Shown here: piece after piece, positions 1 through 5,238 of the stretch
How the letters are laid out: each line of letters begins with the position of its first letter
Numbering within the stretch: the first letter of the stretch is position 1
Source of the DNA: MESE01 sp036675035
GTDB lineage: Bacteria > Pseudomonadota > Gammaproteobacteria > Burkholderiales > Burkholderiaceae_D
DNA length: 12,099 nucleotides
Direction of reading: 5' to 3'
Assembly: GCA_036675035.1 (NCBI GenBank)
Contig: JAKFFO010000186.1
Span: 1 to 12,099, forward strand
Program-made: the position numbers and the translations under genes
The notes under the pieces: generated by a model
The model's database searches: none
What the model was told of the DNA's origin: nothing
What the model saw: only the letters and a program-made list of their open reading frames with translations

Positions 1-59
1 GTCGTTGCCAGCACCACCAGCATCAGCCGGCGCGATATCGACCGCTTGATGGATTGCAT
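1..59 (-). CDS. N-terminus of a probable membrane signalling protein (partial, runs off left edge)
   Basis: Only 19 codons are visible, beginning MQSIKRSISRRLMLVVLAT. A short stretch with Lys and several Arg precedes a hydrophobic run, which is how inner-membrane sensor kinases and diguanylate cyclases with a first transmembrane helix usually begin. The ATG overlaps the TGA of the upstream yfiR-like gene by one base (TGATG, 57-61), so translation is probably coupled. In established cases YfiR-family (DUF4154) genes are followed by a membrane diguanylate cyclase (YfiN/TpbB) or a hybrid sensor kinase. That family of functions is inferred from context; the visible residues alone cannot tell which enzyme this is. 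Confidence 0.6.
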   Translation of the reverse strand, partial: MQSIKRSISRRLMLVVLAT

Positions 60-664
60 CATCGGCGCGGCCCCACCACCGACGACGCAACGGACAACAA
101 TCTGGAGCTGAACTTGAAATCGCTTTTTTCGGCAGCGGTCAACGACACCTCGAACCGGACTCTGCCATCCGCCAGGTGGAAATTGATCACGCTTCCCTGC
201 GCCAGCCCATTTTCCGTCTCGGTGACGCTGACGATCGAATTCTGCCGCGCGATGTCCAGCAACTGCGCCTGGCGCACGCCGGCACTGCGCCCGATGAACA
301 GCATATGAACCCCGGACAACGGTTCGCCCTCTTTGATTTTACGGACCACGACCGGCCGGCCGTTCACGCTGCGGCCGGCTGCAATCCCGGCAAGCTCTTC
401 CGCGATCGCGTCGGCCGAGAACACGCCAATGACATACGGGGAATCCGGTTTGGGAAAGGCGGTCGCCGGCCAGTCTATATAGCCGAGAAACTTGTACAGA
501 AATGCGGCTTTTACTTCGCTTTCAAGTTCGCTGGCACCATTGCCATTGCTCGCACCGAACACCGGCACCCCGGGCGCCATGATCAGCAGCCCCAGCAGGA
601 GAATCAGCGCACGGCCGGCAACATAGGCGTGCAGCATCGCGAATGCGGCGCACGGGCCGCGCAT
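59..664 (-). CDS. YfiR-family (DUF4154) periplasmic protein
   Basis: Encodes 201 residues from the ATG at 664. An N-terminal hydrophobic segment (about residues 18-33, ending near PVFGA) is a signal peptide, so the protein should be periplasmic. The DUF4154 hallmarks are clear: the VKAAFLYKFLGYIDWP block at about 51-66, the central VHMLFIGRSAG strand (119-129), and the C-terminal INFHLADGRVRFEVS block (160-174) followed by FSSRLLSVA (185-193). The best studied member, Pseudomonas YfiR, binds and represses the periplasmic domain of the diguanylate cyclase YfiN; whether this protein does so is inference. I chose the start at 664 because its ATG shares one base with the TGA of the TonB receptor (TGATG). 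An ATG at 676 and a longer frame reaching 802 are possible but lie inside the receptor gene. Confidence 0.9.
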   Translation of the reverse strand: MRGPCAAFAMLHAYVAGRALILLLGLLIMAPGVPVFGASNGNGASELESEVKAAFLYKFLGYIDWPATAFPKPDSPYVIGVFSADAIAEELAGIAAGRSVNGRPVVVRKIKEGEPLSGVHMLFIGRSAGVRQAQLLDIARQNSIVSVTETENGLAQGSVINFHLADGRVRFEVSLTAAEKSDFKFSSRLLSVASSVVGPRR

Positions 665-2559
665 CACAGCCGCCATAACAATTTGAGGAAGACGCTGCGC
701 TCGATTTCGGAGCGAGTCGCGGCGCCGCCGAACTCGACATGGCCGGCATCGAACATGTTTTGCAGGGACAGGGAAACTTCGAGATCCGGGTCCGGCCGCC
801 ATCCGACGCGCGCATCCACGGCGGTATAGGATGAAACTACGGGATCGGGCAAGGAGCCGACATGGCGCACGGTAACGTCCAGCTCATGGCGCGGGCCAAG
901 ATCAAACGCGGACTTCAGCAACAGCGTGCGCTCCGGATCGTTACCCAGTGCGGCAAGGCCCCGCACGTCCGCGCTGCCGGCTTCGCGCCTGAGATTCCGG
1001 TTCATCTCGACCAGTCCGCCGCTCAGGCGCCACGCGTCGCTGACTCGATAGGTGCCCCACGCTTCGATGCCGCTCATGGTTCCTGCGATCCGGTTTTCCA
1101 GTACGCCACCGACCGGCGTCGGCTCGACGCTGCGCAAGCGATCGAAATCATGATGAAACGCGGTCACCGAATACGAAACCGCGTGCGTCGGCTGTGCGCG
1201 GTAACCGACCTCAAATACGTGGGCTACTTCGGAACGGAAGTTCGGGCCGCCCGCGATTGCAACGGCCGGGCTGCCCGGAATGAAAAATTCACGGTCTATG
1301 CGTGCCGGCGCCCTGACCGTCCGCGACAATGCGCTCCACAGCATGCTGCTTTTGTCCGGGCGCCATGCAAGACGCATATTCGGCAGGTACTCAAAACCGG
1401 TGTAGGGATTGCTCTCGGCCTTCAAGCCGATCGTGACATCAAGATCGGGTCGCAATGCGATCTCATCCTGGATAAAAAGGTTGCCCTGTTCCAGGTTGCG
1501 TTCTGCCGGCAGGAACGAGAGCACCGCGCTGTTGGTCACCCGGTCGCGGGCATATCTGTAGCCGCCGCCCCAGATAAGCTTGTGGCCGACCGTGGGCTGC
1601 AGCGCATGGTTGAACTCGATATCGACGGTATCGAGTTTTTCGCGAAAGACGCCAGGGTGATCGCGCTCGGTGTGGTCATAATAAGTTTGCAGATGCAACG
1701 ACGAACCGTTCGCCAGGCGCTGATCCCAGCGCGCCAGCAGATTGGCGCCGGAAATTTCCCTTTTCCCCGGCACCTGCTCGATGCGGCCCCGATAGACATC
1801 GCCCTGAATCGTCAAACGCTCGGCATCGCTGCCGAAATCGGCACGGAATCCTCCCTGTCCTGTTCGGCCGGCATCGCGCACCCGTGTACCGCTCTCCGTC
1901 TCAAAATGCGCGCGGTCGAAGATTTGGCCGTAGATGCGGTAGTGACCGTTTTCGCCCAGGGTGCCGCCGGTCCTCGCTGCCGCCCGCTGCACCAGGTTGC
2001 CGGCGCCGGCGGCCACCATCGTGCCTTGCGTATCCTGCGCCGCGCGCGTAATGACGTTGATGACGCCGTTGACCGCATTGGCGCCCCACAAGGTTCCGCC
2101 CGGCCCGCTGATCACTTCGATTCGCTCCACGTCTTCCAGCATCACCTGCTGAGCATCCCAGAACACGCCGGAATAGAGTGGCGTGTAGACCGTGCGGCCA
2201 TCGATCAATACCAGCAGCTTGTTTGCAGTCGAACTGTTGAAACCGCGCGCACTGATTGCGTACTGGTGGGCATCGATCCGTGCCACCTGCAGGTTCGGCG
2301 CCAGCCGCAACGCTTCCGGCAGACTGGCCGCGCCGGAGCGCCGGATATCATCGGCACTGATCACGAACACCGAGGCGGCCGCATCGGCCAGGCGCTCTTC
2401 GCGGCGCGATACCGATGTAACGACTACATCGGCAAGCTGTTCGAGCGACATGTCGGCAAGAGATGCATGCTGCGTACCGTTCGCCGGAGCGATGCCGGGT
2501 GCGAGAACAAGACACAAACTCAATCCGCCAGCGCGGATGTTCATTTTTTTTCGGGCCAT
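664..2559 (-). CDS. TonB-dependent outer-membrane receptor
   Basis: A 631-residue outer-membrane receptor, which would take up or sense a ligand using energy from TonB. A signal peptide covers about residues 1-26 (cleavage after APA). A short MSLEQLADVVVTSVS segment (37-51) holds a likely TonB box. The plug domain spans about 58-171, with VFVISADDIRRSG, ARGFNSSTANKLLVLIDG, VERIEVISGPGGTLWGANA and VNGVINVIT, all typical of the colicin I receptor/vitamin B12 receptor type. The rest is a beta-barrel of alternating aromatic strands ending in LKLLWRL, close to the usual aromatic C-terminus. The ligand cannot be read from sequence. It is first in an operon with yfiR-like and membrane signalling genes, so a signalling role is plausible. 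ATG at 2559 has a GAG 6 nt upstream; a second ATG at 2544 lacks one. Confidence 0.93.
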   Translation of the reverse strand: MARKKMNIRAGGLSLCLVLAPGIAPANGTQHASLADMSLEQLADVVVTSVSRREERLADAAASVFVISADDIRRSGAASLPEALRLAPNLQVARIDAHQYAISARGFNSSTANKLLVLIDGRTVYTPLYSGVFWDAQQVMLEDVERIEVISGPGGTLWGANAVNGVINVITRAAQDTQGTMVAAGAGNLVQRAAARTGGTLGENGHYRIYGQIFDRAHFETESGTRVRDAGRTGQGGFRADFGSDAERLTIQGDVYRGRIEQVPGKREISGANLLARWDQRLANGSSLHLQTYYDHTERDHPGVFREKLDTVDIEFNHALQPTVGHKLIWGGGYRYARDRVTNSAVLSFLPAERNLEQGNLFIQDEIALRPDLDVTIGLKAESNPYTGFEYLPNMRLAWRPDKSSMLWSALSRTVRAPARIDREFFIPGSPAVAIAGGPNFRSEVAHVFEVGYRAQPTHAVSYSVTAFHHDFDRLRSVEPTPVGGVLENRIAGTMSGIEAWGTYRVSDAWRLSGGLVEMNRNLRREAGSADVRGLAALGNDPERTLLLKSAFDLGPRHELDVTVRHVGSLPDPVVSSYTAVDARVGWRPDPDLEVSLSLQNMFDAGHVEFGGAATRSEIERSVFLKLLWRL

Positions 2560-2990
2560 CGATTTCTCAGATTAGAAATTGGGACGAACGCCGGGTGACC
2601 GGCTCGTGCGTCTGCAATTCCGCGGCTTTTCAATTCGGCCAGCCTACCGCGTTGCCGAATAAAAATCTGTGATTTACGCCAACACATTAGTTAACAATTC
2701 CCGGAACTTTAAAGAAAGACGTCGCTTCTTAAAACTTGAGCCGACGCTGATTCCGGCGCTGAACCATGTCAGAAAAAATCCGGGCATACCGGCAAACGGA
2801 ACTAGAGACTATGTAACGCCAGGATCGGCCGTCCCGTTGCGAAGCGCTTCTGCTCCGGCCGTCGGCGCAGCACGATAGTGTTACCGTAGTCCGGGGCTCT
2901 GTTGAATCTCGAAGCAATTGAGATCGGTCGTTGCCTGTTTTGTCGGCTAAAATACCCGCGATCCTCAACACCCGGACCAGAAAGAATCTC
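2560..2990. other. Intergenic region between divergent receptor and FKBP genes
   Basis: This 431-base gap should hold the promoters of the leftward receptor operon and the rightward FKBP gene. The part near 2645-2720 is AT-rich compared with its surroundings and is the likeliest place for the receptor promoter, but I could not pair a convincing -35 and -10 there. No Fur-box-like palindrome was recognised. Short open frames in the gap lack ribosome sites and resemble nothing known, so I call none of them a gene. Confidence 0.5.
2948..2953 (+). promoter_or_regulatory. Candidate -10 element for the FKBP gene
   Basis: TAAAAT lies 38 bases before the chosen FKBP start and matches the sigma70 -10 at five of six positions. 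There is no good -35 at the proper distance: TTGCCT at 2931 is only 11 bases upstream. It is therefore a weak prediction. Confidence 0.3.
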
Positions 2991-3401
2991 ATGCGCTTCA
3001 TTATCCCGCTCGCCCTCGCAATTTCCGTCTCTTCCGCAACTGCCGCAACGCCTGCGTCAGTCGAAAAGCTGCCGTCCGGCGTGACCGTTCAGCACCTCAA
3101 GGCAGGCAGCGGCGCCAGCCCCAAAGCATCCGATACCGTCACTGTTCATTACCGCGGAACGCTGCAGAACGGCAAGGAGTTCGACAGCTCGTATTCGCGC
3201 AACCAGCCCGCCTCGTTTCCGCTGTCGCGTGTGATCCCGTGCTGGACCGAAGGCGTGCAGAAAATGAAAGTCGGAGGCAAGGCGAAGCTGGTATGTCCTC
3301 CTGAAACCGCCTACGGCGAGCGTGGTGCCGCCGGCGTGGTCCCTCCCAATGCGACGCTCAATTTTGAGGTCGAGCTGCTTTCGATCGGCAAGCAGGACTA
3401 G
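2991..3401 (+). CDS. Periplasmic FKBP-type peptidyl-prolyl cis-trans isomerase
   Basis: Encodes 136 residues and catalyses cis-trans isomerisation of Xaa-Pro bonds, probably in the periplasm. Residues 1-19 form a signal peptide (MRFIIPLALAISVSS, then ATA). One FKBP domain follows (about 27-133). The pocket residues of FKBP12 all have counterparts: Tyr54, Phe64-Asp65, Phe76, Val81-Ile82, Trp85, Tyr108 and Phe125. Two cysteines, Cys84 (where FkpA-type proteins have Gly in VIPGW) and Cys102, could pair in the oxidising periplasm; that pairing is inference. A longer frame opens at 2931, but the start at 2991 puts the signal peptide at the N-terminus and has AGAAAG upstream. It lacks the dimerisation domain of FkpA or Mip, so it is a single-domain, monomer-type enzyme. 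Confidence 0.92.
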   Translation: MRFIIPLALAISVSSATAATPASVEKLPSGVTVQHLKAGSGASPKASDTVTVHYRGTLQNGKEFDSSYSRNQPASFPLSRVIPCWTEGVQKMKVGGKAKLVCPPETAYGERGAAGVVPPNATLNFEVELLSIGKQD

Positions 3402-3461
3402 CGGAGTGCGAGCGGGCAGTGTCAGCGCTGGAACAGGCGAGTCGGATTTAAGCGGACTTCA

Positions 3462-3490
3462 TCGCCGCTACCCATTTTATGGGATGGCGA
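3462..3490. other. Imperfect stem-loop between FKBP and glutaredoxin genes
   Basis: An outer stem TCGCC/GGCGA (3462-3466 and 3486-3490) encloses an inner stem CCCAT/ATGGG (3471-3475 and 3479-3483) with a TTT loop. It sits 61 bases after the FKBP stop. No U-run follows, so it is not a standard Rho-independent terminator. It could be an attenuating or RNA-stabilising hairpin, or chance. Confidence 0.35.
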
Positions 3491-3542
3491 CGTTTGCACT
3501 AATCAGATGTAATCCCGCCATTTCCGACCGCCGATAAACCAT

Positions 3543-4076
3543 ATGACCCGCATCTGCCCGAAATGCAATTACGCACGACAGGCATCAGACATTGCGCCTG
3601 AATGGCAATGCCCATCCTGCCAGGTCGCTTACCGCAAAGTCGGCTCAGCGTCCGCCTCGACAAGCGATGCGCGCCATCGCGCATCGCCTGCGCACGTGGA
3701 ATCGCCGGGTTTTTCTTCTTCGATCAAATGGATTTTTCTGGCGGCAGCGATCGGTGTCGGCATATGGATCGCCAAACCCTTCGAAACGGCCGAACCGATT
3801 GTCCGGGCACCGGCCGATTCGTCATCCCAGCCGACCGTCATCCTGTACGGCACCGAATGGTGCGGCTATTGCGACGCGGCGCGCAGCTTCCTTACCAAAA
3901 ACGGCATTCGATATGACGACGTGGACGTTGAAAAAACCACGGCGGGATATGAAGAACACAAACGGCTGGGCGGCAACGGCGTACCGCTGTTTGTCATCGG
4001 CGACGAAGTCGTTCACGGTTACAGCGAACAAAGCATGCGTCGAACGCTCCAGCCATGGTTAAACGGGTCCTGGTAA
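3543..4076 (+). CDS. Membrane-anchored zinc-ribbon glutaredoxin-like protein
   Basis: Encodes 177 residues in three parts. Residues 5-26 are a zinc ribbon of the form CPKC-x14-CPSC (Cys5, Cys8, Cys23, Cys26). A single transmembrane helix covers about 62-78. Residues 97-175 are a glutaredoxin/thioredoxin-fold domain with the redox motif WCGYC (Cys107, Cys110), the conserved cis-proline in GVPLFVI (Pro148), and a GYSE segment typical of glutathione or substrate contact. Glutaredoxin-like domains reduce or exchange disulfides. The basic residues before the helix suggest the zinc ribbon stays in the cytoplasm and the redox domain faces the periplasm; this is inferred from the positive-inside rule. 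It follows the FKBP gene on the same strand after 141 bases. The partner of the zinc ribbon is unknown. The ribosome site is weak. Confidence 0.85.
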   Translation: MTRICPKCNYARQASDIAPEWQCPSCQVAYRKVGSASASTSDARHRASPAHVESPGFSSSIKWIFLAAAIGVGIWIAKPFETAEPIVRAPADSSSQPTVILYGTEWCGYCDAARSFLTKNGIRYDDVDVEKTTAGYEEHKRLGGNGVPLFVIGDEVVHGYSEQSMRRTLQPWLNGSW

Positions 4077-4260
4077 ATCATCAAGCCGTCCGGGATATGA
4101 TTTGAATTCGATCCGGATGCGCTCCCTGACAAAGACCGCCTGAATCGCATCGGCTTCCTAATACACTTCCTGTCCCGAACCGGCCCTTTCCCTTTCATGC
4201 GGCATGCAGGTTTTGCAAACGCTGCTCTCGGGTCCGCGCGAGAATATGCGTCGCGTTGCC

Positions 4261-4274
4261 TTGATTAAAATCAA
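4261..4274. promoter_or_regulatory. FNR/Anr-type box
   Basis: TTGATTAAAATCAA is an exact match to the FNR consensus TTGAT-N4-ATCAA, the binding site of oxygen-responsive FNR/Anr/Dnr regulators. It is centred about 192 bases before the start point predicted from the promoter at 4424-4452, too far for classical class I or II activation there. It may serve an undetected upstream promoter, or be chance in AT-rich DNA. Confidence 0.45.
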
Positions 4275-4303
4275 CTCGGTTTTCCCTTGTCAAATCATGC
4301 ACT

Positions 4304-4331
4304 TGGATAAAATTTATTCGGGTTATCCACA
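4304..4331. promoter_or_regulatory. Inverted repeat with a perfect DnaA-box word
   Basis: TGGATAA (4304-4310) and TTATCCA (4323-4329) form inverted arms around a 12-base AT-rich spacer. The right arm continues to TTATCCACA (4323-4331), the strict DnaA-box consensus. DnaA can regulate transcription from single or paired boxes. Equally, the inverted arms could be a dimeric operator for another regulator. Confidence 0.4.
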
Positions 4332-4343
4332 GTTTTACCCACC

Positions 4344-4385
4344 GTTTCTGGTGATAAGTTTGGTGGAAAGGAAGTGACCAGAAAG
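4344..4385. repeat. Spaced inverted repeat TTTCTGGT/ACCAGAAA
   Basis: TTTCTGGT at 4344-4351 is complementary to ACCAGAAA at 4378-4385, leaving a 26-base loop. It lies between the DnaA-type repeat and the 24-bp palindrome, upstream of the predicted start of transcription, so it would act as DNA rather than as RNA in that transcript. It may be chance. Confidence 0.3.
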
Positions 4386-4407
4386 ATTGCGCTTCATCAC
4401 AAAACCG

Positions 4408-4431
4408 GTTATCAAAACATGTTTTGATAAC
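4408..4431. promoter_or_regulatory. Perfect 24-bp palindrome, probable repressor operator
   Basis: The half-site GTTATCAAAACA (4408-4419) is followed directly by its exact reverse complement (4420-4431). Long spacer-free perfect palindromes of this kind are typical operators of dimeric TetR- or MarR-type repressors. The right half covers the -35 hexamer of the promoter at 4424-4452, so a bound protein would exclude RNA polymerase. No regulator gene of these families lies in the window, so the binder is unknown. Confidence 0.65.
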
Positions 4432-4452
4432 AATGTCGCGAGCAAATATAAA
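4424..4452 (+). promoter_or_regulatory. Sigma70-type promoter of the Rap1a-like gene
   Basis: TTGATA (4424-4429) and TATAAA (4447-4452) each match the sigma70 consensus at five of six positions and are 17 bases apart, the optimal spacing. Transcription would begin near 4459, giving a leader of about 80 bases before the start codon at 4540. The -35 lies inside the palindrome. Confidence 0.6.
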
Positions 4453-4477
4453 TTCGAAAAAAATAACCGGAAGCGAT

Positions 4478-4543
4478 ATGAGCAGGGCCGTGCCCAGGCC
4501 GGGTGCCGGCAGCGGGAATTTCAATCGAGGGAGGACGGGATGA
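4478..4543 (+). CDS. Possible 21-codon leader ORF coupled to the Rap1a-like gene
   Basis: ATG at 4478 opens a frame of 21 codons rich in Gly, Arg and Pro that ends in TGA at 4541-4543, overlapping the ATG of the next gene as ATGA. It begins about 19 bases after the predicted transcription start and has a modest GGA upstream. A small hairpin GCCGG-GTG-CCGGC (4498-4510) lies inside. Such an arrangement could couple or tune translation of the downstream gene. The peptide itself resembles nothing known, and the frame may be fortuitous. Confidence 0.3.
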   Translation: MSRAVPRPGAGSGNFNRGRTG

Positions 4544-4953
4544 GGTTTTTGGCAATGTCGCTTGCGTCGCTGTTGTGCTTCGCCTCTGCGTACGCGCAGA
4601 TCGTGCCGCAAAATCCCGACAGCCCGGCAGTCGCGTCAACCGCGCAGATCATGCCCGACCGATTCATGTACGTGACCGCCGAAAACGGCCAGGAATGGAT
4701 CGAACAATGCGAATGGCCGGCGCACAAGAGTGACAGCATGGCGCGGATTGCCGCCTGTGTGTCTTTTCTGCAAGGCGCGCGGGTAATCGCCTCCAAACGT
4801 GACCCGCTGGAAAACTGCCCCGTCGATCTGGCCAGCCAGTCGCGCGGCACCTTGTTGACCAGCACCTATCAGATTGCCAGGCGATATCCGCGCATGCCGA
4901 TCAATAAAATTTTCAGGATTGCATTCGATTCCGTCTTGCCCGGGTCGTGCTGA
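4540..4953 (+). CDS. Small secreted four-cysteine protein, Rap1a/Tai-like
   Basis: Encodes 137 residues with a signal peptide (MRFLAMSLASLLCFASAYA, cleavage about 19/20). The mature part has four cysteines: Cys57, Cys73, Cys93 and the last residue Cys137. Their layout matches the Rap1a/Tai family: a first Cys in an acidic helix, C-VSFLQGAR where the family has CxGYxxGx, then a Cys followed by Pro (CPVDL), then a helix reaching a terminal Cys. The family was named for periplasmic immunity proteins against type VI amidase effectors, but many members stand alone with unknown roles, as here: no effector or secretion gene is nearby. The start at 4540 has a strong GGAGG about five bases upstream and places the signal peptide first; a frame opening at 4387 would bury it. 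Regulation appears elaborate (operator, promoter, leader ORF upstream). Confidence 0.6.
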   Translation: MRFLAMSLASLLCFASAYAQIVPQNPDSPAVASTAQIMPDRFMYVTAENGQEWIEQCEWPAHKSDSMARIAACVSFLQGARVIASKRDPLENCPVDLASQSRGTLLTSTYQIARRYPRMPINKIFRIAFDSVLPGSC

Positions 4954-5207
4954 ACCGACGCCCGAACCGGCTTCTCAAACCGACTTGCAATTTGTACCAG
5001 CCTGGATAAAACCGGCCAAAACCAAGTCCGTTCAGCGCAGCGGCATTAAAGTGCTTTTACTCTGAAACTCCTCTCTGCGTGCCCTTTCTCACGGCCATCA
5101 ATTTTATTTCGTTTCCGGCGCAACCATTGCCGCGTATGCCTGTCCTAAAAACTGCTCACTAGAAACGTTGCCGCCAATACAGTTTTAATAACTTGTTGTG
5201 ATGCGGA

Positions 5208-5226
5208 TAAACATCTTGACTGTTTA
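5208..5226. repeat. Inverted repeat just upstream of the FtsH-like gene
   Basis: TAAACA (5208-5213) and TGTTTA (5221-5226) are complementary arms around TCTTGAC, ending 12 bases before the start codon. It could be an operator or a weak hairpin affecting ribosome access. The rest of the 285-base gap after the Rap1a-like gene shows no gene; I could not place a convincing promoter. Confidence 0.3.
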
Positions 5227-5238
5227 CGGGATTCGACA

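Larger units (their letters stand above)
4077..4539. other. Long regulatory intergenic region before the Rap1a-like gene
   Basis: These 463 bases separate two genes on the same strand, so the regulatory sites here most simply serve the gene at 4540. The second half is AT-rich and holds an FNR-type box, a GGATAA/TTATCC inverted pair, a second inverted repeat, a 24-bp palindrome, a promoter and a leader ORF, each listed separately. The first half (4077-4255) shows no gene or recognisable element. Confidence 0.6.

Noticed and set aside
862..2598. A 578-codon open frame antisense to the TonB receptor
   Set aside because: No domain or signal is visible and the opposite strand is a clear receptor with all plug motifs.
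2729..3001. A 90-codon minus-strand frame between receptor and FKBP genes
   Set aside because: No ribosome site, no recognisable motif, and it crosses the predicted FKBP promoter and start.
4323..4331. DnaA box suggesting a replication origin
   Set aside because: Only one perfect and one partial box are present, with no dnaA, dnaN, parA or repA gene nearby; a regulatory or chance site is likelier.
4195..4611. A 138-codon minus-strand frame across the regulatory region
   Set aside because: It covers the palindrome, promoter and start of the Rap1a-like gene, has no ribosome site and resembles no protein family.
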